A DNA stretch of 64,000 bases from positions 1 through 64,000 of the forward strand of contig NZ_NITZ01000019.1 of NCBI RefSeq assembly GCF_002632615.1, given 5' to 3'. Numbering within the stretch: the first letter of the stretch is position 1; every line of letters starts with the position of its first letter. Position numbers and translations under genes: made by a program. Positions 1 to 8,479 of the stretch are shown piece by piece. The notes below the pieces were generated by a model. It did no database searches. It was not told where the DNA came from and saw only the letters and a program-made list of their open reading frames with translations. This stretch comes from Xenorhabdus miraniensis (GTDB lineage Bacteria > Pseudomonadota > Gammaproteobacteria > Enterobacterales > Enterobacteriaceae).

Positions 1-162
1 GCGATGCATGCTATTGCACCATTACAGGACGCCGTTGATTTGGATATCGCCACCGATGCCGAACAATCTGCACTAACCGCATGGCGTAAATATCGGGTGC
101 TGCTCAATCGGGTAGATTGCACTACTGCACCTGATATTGAATGGCCGGAGCCGCCGAAATAG
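1..162 (+). CDS. Tail fibre assembly protein, C-terminal end (partial)
   Basis: The frame is open from the first base and stops with TAG at 160-162, giving the last 53 residues of a protein that begins outside the window. The segment with [15 protein letters not shown] followed by an acidic and proline-rich end (IEWPEPPK) is typical of the C-terminus of Caudovirales tail fibre assembly chaperones (Mu gpU / lambda Tfa type), which help fold or attach the distal tail fibre. It runs toward a tail fibre cassette on the opposite strand, the arrangement seen in invertible fibre loci. The rest of the phage or tailocin lies upstream and cannot be judged. Confidence 0.8.
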   Translation, partial: AMHAIAPLQDAVDLDIATDAEQSALTAWRKYRVLLNRVDCTTAPDIEWPEPPK

Positions 163-189
163 AAATAGGGGCGCAACGCCCCTTGATTG

Positions 190-1017
190 CTACTCTGATT
201 TAGTTAATTTTCCCTGCCGTTGATTCCAGATAGAATCTTCTGGCATCTGGACGCGGACAGAAACAGACCTGCCATGAGGGATATCAATCAAATCCCCGTC
301 TGCGTAACCCTCACGGACATTTTTGGCGAATGCTGGAGCGTTAGCGTGCTCTCTGTGGTAGGTCATTAGTTTGATGGTGCCGTCCGACAGCACTTTGTAA
401 TCGACCCAAATCAGCGGCAACTTGTTCTTACACAGCGGTATTTCAACCCCGCCATCGACTCCGCCCCACGCTGCATCAGCATTGAATCCCAACACATTTT
501 TAATGAGATAAACACCCTCAGACAGGCGTTCAACAGTGGCACCCTCTGATTCGTCGTTGGTGGTAAATGTGCCGTCATTCCAGATTTTGATGATGGGCGA
601 GGACTGTTTGTACGTTCCATCAACAACCGTCCACATATTAGAGGTCATGACTATGTAGTCTGCCCATAAATATCCATCTACCATTCGCCGTACAGCCATA
701 ATGGTCGGGCTATGATTTGACAATACGATCATTTGTTGATTGTTGAGGTTATAGCTCGTTTTGATGATGGAACCGGGCCCTCCCAACCGATTTGATGTCG
801 TAGATGTGGACGAATAAAAACCCGTTGCATATCCAACATTTTTCATGTTTGCCATGAGTGAGCTGCCATCCAGACCGCTAGACCCCACCCCGTAATCGCT
901 CACGGTCAACGCTCCAACATCCTGTGCAGTCAAATTCACGTCACCTGTTAGCGGCCGCCCGTTAATTCGACGGTTATTGGGGACTGCATTTTTCGCCTGT
1001 TCCACTGTCCCCGACAA
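190..1017 (-). CDS. Silent phage tail fibre 3' cassette (C-terminal domain without its own N-terminus)
   Basis: About 275 residues. The start carries the motif NNRRINGRPLTGDVNLTAQD, which is characteristic of the junction between the shaft and variable tip of Mu/P2/lambda-like tail fibres; the remainder is the variable receptor-binding part. It has no convincing start: the first usable codon is TTG at 1017 with no ribosome site, and an in-frame TAA lies at 1027-1029. The open frame reads straight into a 26-bp crossover-like site at 1009-1034. This is best read as an alternative fibre tip that is expressed only when DNA inversion fuses it to a fibre gene upstream of the window. Function as a fibre is secure from the motif; silence is inferred. 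Confidence 0.75.
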   Translation of the reverse strand: MSGTVEQAKNAVPNNRRINGRPLTGDVNLTAQDVGALTVSDYGVGSSGLDGSSLMANMKNVGYATGFYSSTSTTSNRLGGPGSIIKTSYNLNNQQMIVLSNHSPTIMAVRRMVDGYLWADYIVMTSNMWTVVDGTYKQSSPIIKIWNDGTFTTNDESEGATVERLSEGVYLIKNVLGFNADAAWGGVDGGVEIPLCKNKLPLIWVDYKVLSDGTIKLMTYHREHANAPAFAKNVREGYADGDLIDIPHGRSVSVRVQMPEDSIWNQRQGKLTKSE

Positions 1018-1034
1018 ACCAACGATTTATAGAA
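1009..1034. other. Probable serine-invertase crossover site (gix/cix/hix-like)
   Basis: The 26 bases divide into two 12-bp half-sites around a central AA dinucleotide: CCCCGACAAACC-AA-CGATTTATAGAA on the plus strand. Read inward, both halves resemble the TTNTCNNAAACC half-site of the Gin/Cin/Hin family. The site covers the first codons of the silent fibre cassette, exactly where inversion would join a new C-terminus to a fixed fibre N-terminus. The partner site and an invertase gene would have to lie outside the window, so this rests on sequence resemblance and position only. Confidence 0.55.
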
Positions 1035-1115
1035 ACGCCTATGTCGCTACACAAGCCTAGCGAAAGTGGTAGATTAGGTGTTATAGAGTAACAATTAGGC
1101 ACTAATTTAGTTCAA

Positions 1116-1188
1116 TTTATGCTCAAAATACGTACCCATGGGGATATGAGAAGAAAAGAGTAAAACACTATCATTGGTTGAGCATAAA
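1116..1188. promoter_or_regulatory. Widely spaced inverted repeat, possible activator site for the nit promoter
   Basis: TTTATGCTCAA at 1116-1126 and its exact reverse complement TTGAGCATAAA at 1178-1188 are 51 bp apart. They sit about 180-250 bp upstream of the sigma-54-type promoter, a usual distance for an enhancer-binding activator. The role is inferred from spacing only; it could also be a remnant of the phage boundary. Confidence 0.35.
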
Positions 1189-1365
1189 ATAACCTAAATA
1201 AGCCGCGTATTTTGATAAAATATGACACTAGCTAATTTTTCTCGCTTTAAATGGCACATTTTTTCAATTCACGCGGCGCGCTACACTTCATATAAATATT
1301 TTAATAAAAATTAAACCCTGTTTTTTCAATCAGATAAAGATAACTCCCCTCCCCCCAATATAACT

Positions 1366-1381
1366 TGGCACAACTTTCGCA
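1366..1381 (+). promoter_or_regulatory. Sigma-54 (RpoN) promoter of the nit operon
   Basis: TGGCACAACTTTCGCA matches the RpoN consensus TGGCAC-N5-TTGCA at all but one position, with the invariant GG (-24) and GC (-12) at the correct spacing. Transcription would begin near 1392, about 48 bases before nitB. RpoN control fits a cluster tied to nitrogen starvation. The usual partner, the sigma-54 activator NitA, is not encoded next to the operon here. Confidence 0.75.
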
Positions 1382-1440
1382 ATAACACAGAAAGCATACA
1401 TGTTGATTCATTCCAAAATAACATTGAATTAGGAGCGGTT

Positions 1441-1923
1441 ATGCCAAAAGTAGATATCGAACAATATAAAGATGGCGATTTTCTTGTTGATTATGAAGAA
1501 AAAGTATTTGAGGACGTCAAAGCCCTGCCGGGAGAAAAAGCATTAGTGACTTTCCATACCGTTGCGTTTGAAGGATCAATTGGCCTGATCAATGTATTTC
1601 AGGCAAAGCGCCTATTACGCAAAGGTTTTGAAACCAAAATCTTGCTTTATGGCCCAGGTGTGCAGTTAGGTGTACAACGCGGCTTTCCAACTTTAGGCGC
1701 GGAAGCTTTTCCGGGTCATTTAGCCGTCAATAATCAATTGAAAGCCTTTATGGAAGAAGGGGGTGAAGTCTATGCCTGTCGTTTTGCGTTGCAATCGATG
1801 TATGGCCAAACCGAAAAAGCGCTTATACCGGGAATTCGCCCGATTAATCCATTGGATGTGATGGATTTGAAACTGCTGATGCGTCGTGACAATGCCTTAG
1901 TCATTGATACCTGGACAGTTTAA
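1441..1923 (+). CDS. nitB: NitB, MSMEG_0572/Sll0783 family nitrogen starvation response protein
   Basis: A 160-residue soluble protein matching the first conserved member of the Nit1C cluster (TIGRFAM-type family MSMEG_0572; Synechocystis Sll0783). Its biochemical activity is not known. A DsrE-like fold is suggested by the central [20 protein letters not shown] and [10 protein letters not shown] segments, in which a strand-loop-helix is followed by a second strand; this is my inference. The start ATG is preceded by AGGAG at 8-base spacing. It is first in an operon of seven genes with gaps of at most about 50 bp, under a sigma-54 promoter. In cyanobacteria the homologue affects nitrogen-starvation physiology. 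Confidence 0.85.
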   Translation: MPKVDIEQYKDGDFLVDYEEKVFEDVKALPGEKALVTFHTVAFEGSIGLINVFQAKRLLRKGFETKILLYGPGVQLGVQRGFPTLGAEAFPGHLAVNNQLKAFMEEGGEVYACRFALQSMYGQTEKALIPGIRPINPLDVMDLKLLMRRDNALVIDTWTV

Positions 1924-1952
1924 GTCAGTCTTAACTATAAGGGAAATAAGAC

Positions 1953-2954
1953 ATGAACAGAATCATTAAAGCCGCCGCAGTGCAATGCAGTCCGGTACTT
2001 TATAGCCAATCCGCAACCGTAAAAAAAATCTGTGACATTATTTTAGAGCTTGGAAAACAAGGAGTGCAGTTTGCTGTTTTTCCTGAGACCGTTGTGCCTT
2101 ATTACCCTTATTTTTCCTTTGTCCAACCCCCACTTGCCATGGGTAAAGAACATTTAAAACTGTTGAATGAATCCGTGGTTGTACCTTCCGAGGCAACCTC
2201 AGCAATTGGTCAGGCCTGTCTTGAGGCCAACATGGTAGTGTCGATCGGCATTAATGAACGTTCAGGCGGTACGATTTATAACGCACAACTGTTATTCGAT
2301 GCTGATGGTTCAATTATTCAGCATCGCCGCAAAATTACCCCAACTTACCACGAACGAATGGTATGGGGGCAAGGTGATGGCAGCGGTCTGCGTGCCATCG
2401 ATTCTTCAGTGGGACGTATTGGTTCGCTGGCATGTTGGGAACATTACAACCCATTGGCTCGTTTTGCCTTGATGGCAGATGGTGAGCAAATTCATGCTGC
2501 CATGTTTCCTGGTTCGTTGGTAGGACAAGTGTTTGCCGATCAAATCAGCGCAACCATTCAACACCATGCTCTGGAGTCTGGTTGTTTTGTGGTCAACGCC
2601 ACCGCATGGCTGCACCCCGAACAGCAACAGCAAATTATGCAAGATACCGGCTGTAACATCGCGCCGATTTCAGGAGGATGTTTTACCGCCATTGTTTCCC
2701 CCGAAGGCAAGTTTTTAGCTGAGCCGCTCACGCAAGGTGAAGGTTATTGCATTGCCGATCTGGATTTCAGCCTGATTGATAAACGTAAACGCATGATGGA
2801 TTCGGTTGGACATTACAGCCGCCCCGAATTATTCAGCTTATTGATCGATCGTCGTCCAACACGTGTATTGCACGAACTGAAAGTTGAAACATCAGAGCAA
2901 AGCCATCTCGAAAACGCTCAAAACTTAATGATGCACATATCTGAACCGCATTGA
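1953..2954 (+). CDS. nitC: Nit1-type nitrilase (Nit1C cluster)
   Basis: A 333-residue carbon-nitrogen hydrolase of nitrilase branch 1. The catalytic triad is visible: Glu45 in [14 protein letters not shown], Lys127 in [15 protein letters not shown] and Cys161 in [15 protein letters not shown]; the [10 protein letters not shown] signature is that of true nitrilases rather than amidases. It should hydrolyse a nitrile to a carboxylate and ammonia. In cyanotrophic pseudomonads nitC belongs to the cluster required for growth on cyanide, where its substrate is thought to be a nitrile formed from cyanide. It follows nitB by 29 bp and precedes the radical SAM gene by 26 bp. The natural substrate cannot be read from sequence. 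Confidence 0.93.
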   Translation: MNRIIKAAAVQCSPVLYSQSATVKKICDIILELGKQGVQFAVFPETVVPYYPYFSFVQPPLAMGKEHLKLLNESVVVPSEATSAIGQACLEANMVVSIGINERSGGTIYNAQLLFDADGSIIQHRRKITPTYHERMVWGQGDGSGLRAIDSSVGRIGSLACWEHYNPLARFALMADGEQIHAAMFPGSLVGQVFADQISATIQHHALESGCFVVNATAWLHPEQQQQIMQDTGCNIAPISGGCFTAIVSPEGKFLAEPLTQGEGYCIADLDFSLIDKRKRMMDSVGHYSRPELFSLLIDRRPTRVLHELKVETSEQSHLENAQNLMMHISEPH

Positions 2955-2980
2955 TTGAACACCAATAATAGGGAATCAGG

Positions 2981-4060
2981 ATGTCTACAATACAATTATT
3001 GACCGATTTGCAATGTCATGGCCTGAAATGGGAAGGCGAGTTTGGCTTATCCCGCAAAGGTGGCGCAGGGCCAAGCGATCATAAGGCACTGAGCCTTAAC
3101 GGGCAGACTATGATGATCCCGGTACGGAACCTTGTGGCCCAAGATTCACCCTACACCGCAAAGTCTGAACCGAACTCTGACAAGGTGACCATTTTTAAAA
3201 ACCGAATCCCTGTAGCAACTTTAACTGCCCCAGCACGACCACGTTTTTATGATTTAAAAACGGCCGAAGGTATTGCCTATGAGCAAATTGCAACCTTACA
3301 TAGCCATGATGTGTTGGCAACGACGGTGTTACAGCATTGCATTCGGATGAATGACAAGGCAACGGCATGCCAATTCTGTTCAATTGATCAATCTATAAAA
3401 AATGGGAAGACGTTGATTCGTAAGCACCCGAAACAGTTGGCAGAAGTCGCCAAAGCAGCCGTTGAGCTGGATGGTATCAGGCAAATGGTGATCACCACGG
3501 GCACACCAAATACGGCAGATCGTGGAGCCAAAATTTTATATGACTCGGTTAAAGCCATTAAGGCACAAGTCGATTTACCAATACAGGTACAGTGTGAACC
3601 TCCCGATGATTTTGCATGGTTTCAGCGTTTAAAGGACGCAGGCGCTGTGTCAATCGGGATGCACCTTGAAGCAGTAAACGAACGTGTACGGCAGAAGATT
3701 ATGCCCGGCAAGGCCGAAGTCTCATTGGAAAAATATTTTGCCGCATTTGAAGCAGCCGTTGCTGTATTCGGCCGGGGACAGGTCAGTACCTACATTTTGG
3801 CAGGTTTGGGTGACACCGAATTAGAAATCGTAGAGATGAGCGCCAGACTCACGAAAATTGGAGTGTATCCCTTTGTCGTACCCTTTGTGCCGATTCAAGG
3901 AACGCCATTGGAACATCATCCTAAACCTGATCCGGCTTTTATGCGGTCGCTTTATCCGAAAATCGGGCAACAACTCAAACGACATGGTTTGAACTCGGAA
4001 AATACTCAAGCAGGCTGTGCCAAATGTGGCGCCTGCTCTTCGCTGAAAGCATATGAATAA
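2981..4060 (+). CDS. nitD: NitD, MSMEG_0568 family radical SAM protein
   Basis: A 359-residue radical S-adenosylmethionine enzyme of the Nit1C cluster. The cluster-binding cysteines are C120, C130 and C133 (HCIRMNDKATACQFCSID), that is CX9CX2C rather than the common CX3CX2C. A second cysteine group, C346/C349/C352 (GCAKCGACSS), closes the protein and could hold an auxiliary cluster or zinc. A barrel-like series follows the motif (QMVITTGTPN, QVQCEPPDD, GMHLEAVNERVR). The reaction is unknown. In the operon it sits between the nitrilase and the GNAT gene, with AGGATG-type translation signals overlapping the start. Family assignment is secure; chemistry is not. Confidence 0.9.
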   Translation: MSTIQLLTDLQCHGLKWEGEFGLSRKGGAGPSDHKALSLNGQTMMIPVRNLVAQDSPYTAKSEPNSDKVTIFKNRIPVATLTAPARPRFYDLKTAEGIAYEQIATLHSHDVLATTVLQHCIRMNDKATACQFCSIDQSIKNGKTLIRKHPKQLAEVAKAAVELDGIRQMVITTGTPNTADRGAKILYDSVKAIKAQVDLPIQVQCEPPDDFAWFQRLKDAGAVSIGMHLEAVNERVRQKIMPGKAEVSLEKYFAAFEAAVAVFGRGQVSTYILAGLGDTELEIVEMSARLTKIGVYPFVVPFVPIQGTPLEHHPKPDPAFMRSLYPKIGQQLKRHGLNSENTQAGCAKCGACSSLKAYE

Positions 4061-4072
4061 GGGGAATGAAGT

Positions 4073-4645
4073 ATGGAACTTCGCTATTCCTGGCTTCTTC
4101 AGCTAAATGCAGGGATGAAAAAATCTCTTGGCGATAACATTATTATCAAGACCGTGTCGGAAGATTGGGAGCTTCACCAATATTATCGTTTACGTGAAGC
4201 AACTTTTCGCGATGAACAGAAAATCTTAAAAGAAGATCGTGATGAACACGATTTTAAAGCATTAGGCATTATTGCCATCGGGAAAATGTCTGGTGGACAT
4301 AAACGTGTGATTGGTGCCGTGCGGATCTTCCCTGATGGAGAACAAACATGGTATGGCGGGCGGTTATGCGTGGACCCTTTATACCGACGTCACCATACCA
4401 TCGGTAAAGCATTAATCAATGCCGCAGTATCAACTGCCAAGAACTTAGGATGCCGTACTTTCTTGGCCACTGTGCAAAGTCAGAATGAACGCTATTTCCA
4501 AAGGTTGCATTGGGATAGTTTGCGTCAATTGACCATTGCCCATATTCCACATGTACTGATGCAGGCGCAGATTGAAAACTATCCGTTACAACATATCCCG
4601 ATGCAAGTCTGTATACAGAAGAATATACAGAAGGAGGTGTGCTGA
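4073..4645 (+). CDS. nitE: NitE, MSMEG_0567 family GNAT N-acetyltransferase
   Basis: A 190-residue single-domain GNAT protein. The acetyl-CoA region is recognisable as RLCVDPLYRRHHTIGKALIN, where the RRHHTIG loop replaces the usual Q/RxxGxG/A, followed by the TFLATVQSQNERYFQRLHW helix and strand. It is the fourth gene of Nit1C and its stop codon TGA (4643-4645) shares a base with the start of nitF, so the two are translationally coupled. It presumably acetylates an intermediate of the cluster pathway. The substrate is unknown. Confidence 0.88.
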   Translation: MELRYSWLLQLNAGMKKSLGDNIIIKTVSEDWELHQYYRLREATFRDEQKILKEDRDEHDFKALGIIAIGKMSGGHKRVIGAVRIFPDGEQTWYGGRLCVDPLYRRHHTIGKALINAAVSTAKNLGCRTFLATVQSQNERYFQRLHWDSLRQLTIAHIPHVLMQAQIENYPLQHIPMQVCIQKNIQKEVC

Positions 4646-5697
4646 TGGAGCTCAATCAATTACTCGAAAAGCTAAAACACACACCCGCAATGCAGTCCAA
4701 GCGGGCGATTGCTCACTGTGTTTCAACTAATATAGTTTCAGGAAATATAGCTTCAAACAGTATGGCTTCAGACAATATAACTTGTTATGTGGATTCATTG
4801 GATAGCTTATACCCCTGCCCCGGAGATGACACAGCGGCATTGTCGTTAAACGGTCAATATATATTGCATGCCTGTGAAGGTATGTTACCGAGTTTTGTGA
4901 CCCATTATCCTTATTTTGCAGGATGGTCAGCCGTCATGGCGAATATTAGTGATATTGCAGCAATGGGCGGTCGGGCCTTGTCAGTAGTGAACAGTCTGTG
5001 GCATACCAGTAATGAATCTGCCCAGCAGTTAATGCAAGGCATACAGGATGCTTGCCGTGCTTATGGTGTGCTCTTGGTCGGCGGGCACACTCATCTTGGA
5101 TCAGATTATCAGCCCGCTTTATCTGTGGCGATTCAGGGCATAGCACGAAAACTACTCTCAGTGTTACATGTTAGGCCCCAACAAAAAATTCTGATTGCTT
5201 TAAATTTACAAGGGCAATTCCACCCCGATACCACTTACTGGAAATGCTTTGAGCAGGTATCTGGCCGCATTTTACAGTCACAAATTGCTTTGCTGCCGCA
5301 ACTGGCAGAGGAAAACTTGGCTTATGCCGCCCGTGATATTAGCAATGCCGGCATCTTAGGTAGTTTGTTGATGCTGCTTGAAGCTACAGCATCAGGGGCA
5401 CATATCAACTTAGATGCGATCCCTAAACCTGATGATGTGGAATGGTTTAAATGGCTGCAAATTTTCCCCAGTTTTGGTTTTTTACTCACTGCTGATGCAA
5501 ACCAATGTGAAGAAATCATCAGGCTGTTTCACAGTCAGGGGATTGTCTGCAAGGCGATTGGTGAAACCAATATCAGTGGTGTAGTGACGGTGCAACAGCA
5601 GGAACAAAGCAGCATATTTTGGGATTTTAACCACCAGATATTTACCGGCTTTTGCTACGCCAACCTTCTGAAAAAACTCGCTTTAAAAAAATTATAG
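4645..5697 (+). CDS. nitF: NitF, Sll0787 family AIR synthase-like protein
   Basis: About 350 residues related to PurM/SelD/ThiL-type ATP-binding enzymes: DDTAALSLNGQYILHACEG, ANISDIAAMGGRALSVVNSLW and VLLVGGHTHLG reproduce the AIR-synthase core motifs. I place the start at ATG 4645, which overlaps the nitE stop by one base and has AAGGAGG at 4631-4637; a GTG two codons upstream is less well placed. Residues about 28-47 are four imperfect repeats of five residues (TNIVS, GNIAS, NSMAS, DNITC) encoded by a 15-bp tandem duplication, an insertion in the N-terminal arm. The reaction in Nit1C is unknown, presumably an ATP-dependent activation. Confidence 0.87.
   Translation: MELNQLLEKLKHTPAMQSKRAIAHCVSTNIVSGNIASNSMASDNITCYVDSLDSLYPCPGDDTAALSLNGQYILHACEGMLPSFVTHYPYFAGWSAVMANISDIAAMGGRALSVVNSLWHTSNESAQQLMQGIQDACRAYGVLLVGGHTHLGSDYQPALSVAIQGIARKLLSVLHVRPQQKILIALNLQGQFHPDTTYWKCFEQVSGRILQSQIALLPQLAEENLAYAARDISNAGILGSLLMLLEATASGAHINLDAIPKPDDVEWFKWLQIFPSFGFLLTADANQCEEIIRLFHSQGIVCKAIGETNISGVVTVQQQEQSSIFWDFNHQIFTGFCYANLLKKLALKKL
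4726..4785 (+). repeat. Four in-frame 15-bp tandem repeats inside nitF
   Basis: Four successive 15-base units (ACTAATATAGTTTCA, GGAAATATAGCTTCA, AACAGTATGGCTTCA, GACAATATAACTTGT) add about 20 residues near the N-terminus. The unit is a multiple of three, so the frame is kept. The units have diverged, so the duplication is not very recent. Confidence 0.85.
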
Positions 5698-5747
5698 AGC
5701 AAACCCATACAAACTGAGACTAAGAGTCATCGGTAGGAGCCTATGTT

Positions 5748-6038
5748 ATGCCCAGCGTCAATTTTACTGTGAAGTGGCCTGATGGAAAACAGATCCAATA
5801 TTACTCACCTTCAACGGTGATTTATGAATATCTATCCATTGGTCAGCGTTACTCAAGTACGCAGTTTTTACACCAAGTTGAAAATGGCCTGTATGCGGCA
5901 TCGGAAAGAGTACGTGCACGTTATGGCTTTACTTGTAGTTCGGCCATGGACAATCTGGCGATGATCCAGTCCCAAGCCAGACTCTTCGGTCTAAATCCGG
6001 AAAATCAAATTGAAGTCATTGAAATGACGAATAAATGA
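5748..6038 (+). CDS. nitG: NitG, MSMEG_0570 family nitrogen starvation response protein
   Basis: A 96-residue protein matching the small sixth member of Nit1C (family MSMEG_0570). It begins MPSVNFTVKWPDGKQIQYYS, a pattern that names the family: a strand of the form VxFxVxWPDG. The C-terminal half is helical and ends in acidic and polar residues. No catalytic motif is visible and its function is unknown. It lies 50 bp after nitF with a GGAG ribosome site and 12 bp before the flavoprotein gene. Confidence 0.87.
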   Translation: MPSVNFTVKWPDGKQIQYYSPSTVIYEYLSIGQRYSSTQFLHQVENGLYAASERVRARYGFTCSSAMDNLAMIQSQARLFGLNPENQIEVIEMTNK

Positions 6039-6050
6039 GAAGGATGTTCC

Positions 6051-7379
6051 ATGTTAAATACTCAAAATCAAATATTGCAGCCAAATTATGATGTGGTCAT
6101 TGTTGGTGGTGGTCAGGCAGGCTTATGTATTAGTCACTATTTGCAAAAGGCAGGCATTGACCATGTAATACTGGAAAAAGAATCCGAGTTAACCCATAGC
6201 TGGCGTCGTAAACGTTGGGATAATTTTACCCTGGTAACACCTAACTGGCAGTGTCTATTGCCAGAACACCCTTATCAGGGGCAAGATCCTGACGGCTTTA
6301 TGAAGAAGCATGAAATTGTGGAATATCTCAATGAATTTATTGAAAAAACAAACCCTCCTGCCATTTTAAATATTCAGGCAGAACATGTAAAAAAAGTGGC
6401 AGAACAAAAGCTTGTCATTGAAACTAATCACGGCACAACTACAGCCAAACATCTCGTTGTCGCGGCAGGTGGGTATCACACTCCGATTTATCCAAAACTC
6501 AGCGATACCTTACCTAACCATATAAAATCGATACATTCAGAAGAATATTTAAATGTAAATCAACTACCTGAGGGTGCAGTGTTAGTAGTCGGGTCCGGGC
6601 AATCCGGCGCACAGATTGCCGAAGATTTACATTTGGCAGGCAAAAAAGTTTACTTATCGACAGGTGATGCGCCGCGTTGCGCCCGATTTTATCGCGGCAA
6701 AGATGTAGTGAAATGGTTGTTTGATATGGGTTATTACGAAACTACCGTCAAAGAGCATCGTTATAGTGAAGAAGTACGTAACAGTACCAACCACTATGTC
6801 ACGGGGCGTGATGGCGGGCGTGATATTGACCTGCGCCAATTTGCCTTAGAGGGGATGCAATTGTTCGGTCGTTTCGATGATTTTAAAGAGGGTCAACTCT
6901 GGTTTAGAGCCGATTTATCAGAAAACCTGGACCGCGCCGATGCCACTTATAATCGTATTAATGCCTCAATTGATGAATATTTGGATAAAAACAATATTAC
7001 AACCGACGAGCCAGCATCAGTATATCAGCCTGTTTGGCATCCTGAGCAGGAAATCACACACATTGATTTAGCAAAAGAAAATATTACTTCAGTAATTTGG
7101 TGTATCGGTTTTAAACCAGATTATTCATGGATTGATTTAGATATTTTTCAAGCCAGTGGTTACCCAAACCATGACCGTGGAATCACCATTGATCCGGATG
7201 TCACGTTTATTGGTTTGCCGTGGTTATATACATGGGGTTCCGGGCGTTTTATGGGGATCGATCAGGACGCTGCCTATGTAGTACAGCATATTGAGCAACA
7301 AATTCGCATCAGTGCAAGGGCTGGGAAACATAGATCAGAAAGTGACAATTTTGCCTTTGAAACAGGCTTAGTGCCCTGA
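6051..7379 (+). CDS. nitH: NitH, MSMEG_0569 family flavin-dependent oxidoreductase
   Basis: A 442-residue two-dinucleotide-binding flavoprotein. The FAD motif is YDVVIVGGGQAGLCISHYL at residues about 13-31 and the NAD(P)H motif is VLVVGSGQSGAQIAEDLH near residue 180; the sequence HSWRRKRWDNFTLVTPNW resembles flavin-containing monooxygenases. It closes the Nit1C operon. In the cyanide-assimilation model a monooxygenase of this kind could form or consume an oxygenated nitrile or aldoxime intermediate, but this is inference. It ends 127 bp before the convergent kdsA. Confidence 0.9.
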   Translation: MLNTQNQILQPNYDVVIVGGGQAGLCISHYLQKAGIDHVILEKESELTHSWRRKRWDNFTLVTPNWQCLLPEHPYQGQDPDGFMKKHEIVEYLNEFIEKTNPPAILNIQAEHVKKVAEQKLVIETNHGTTTAKHLVVAAGGYHTPIYPKLSDTLPNHIKSIHSEEYLNVNQLPEGAVLVVGSGQSGAQIAEDLHLAGKKVYLSTGDAPRCARFYRGKDVVKWLFDMGYYETTVKEHRYSEEVRNSTNHYVTGRDGGRDIDLRQFALEGMQLFGRFDDFKEGQLWFRADLSENLDRADATYNRINASIDEYLDKNNITTDEPASVYQPVWHPEQEITHIDLAKENITSVIWCIGFKPDYSWIDLDIFQASGYPNHDRGITIDPDVTFIGLPWLYTWGSGRFMGIDQDAAYVVQHIEQQIRISARAGKHRSESDNFAFETGLVP

Positions 7380-7445
7380 ATGTCATTCAGGTAACTTGTC
7401 GTATTGTAAGTGAAGCGCGCCACAAGCAGGAAAACAAATAAATCA

Positions 7446-7475
7446 GCGGCTACAGGGTAAGTTGCCTGTAACCGC
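7446..7475. terminator. Hairpin between convergent nitH and kdsA
   Basis: An 11-bp stem (GCGGCTACAGG / CCTGTAACCGC, one G-U pair) with an 8-base loop lies between the two convergent genes. On the minus strand it is followed by a T-rich stretch, so it best serves kdsA; it may act in both directions. Confidence 0.55.
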
Positions 7476-7505
7476 ACTATCAAAGAAACCCAAGGGATTC
7501 AGGAA

Positions 7506-8402
<897 letters not shown>

Positions 8403-8441
8403 CTATAAAAATAAACAGGTCGCTGAGAAATCCCGCCTTAT

Positions 8442-8479
8442 GAAAACATTAATGAAAAACAAAAACATTAATGAAGAAC
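8442..8479. repeat. Two tandem 19-bp repeats at the sirB1 3' end
   Basis: Two adjacent 19-base units, both built on (A)AAACATTAATGAA, differ at two positions. The second unit overlaps the sirB1 stop-codon region, so the duplication copied the 3' end of that gene. Confidence 0.85.

Larger units (their letters stand above)
1035..1440. other. Gene-free region between phage tail locus and nit operon
   Basis: No coding sequence is seen. The stretch is AT-rich and holds an 11-bp inverted repeat at 1116-1126/1178-1188, a sigma-54-type promoter at 1366-1381 and a purine-rich ribosome site (AGGAG) just before 1441. It marks the boundary between the phage-like locus and the Nit1C operon. Confidence 0.7.

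Noticed and set aside
1252..1267. A second TGGCAC near 1252 as a sigma-54 promoter
   Set aside because: TGGCAC is not followed by a GC at the -12 position; the site at 1366 fits far better.
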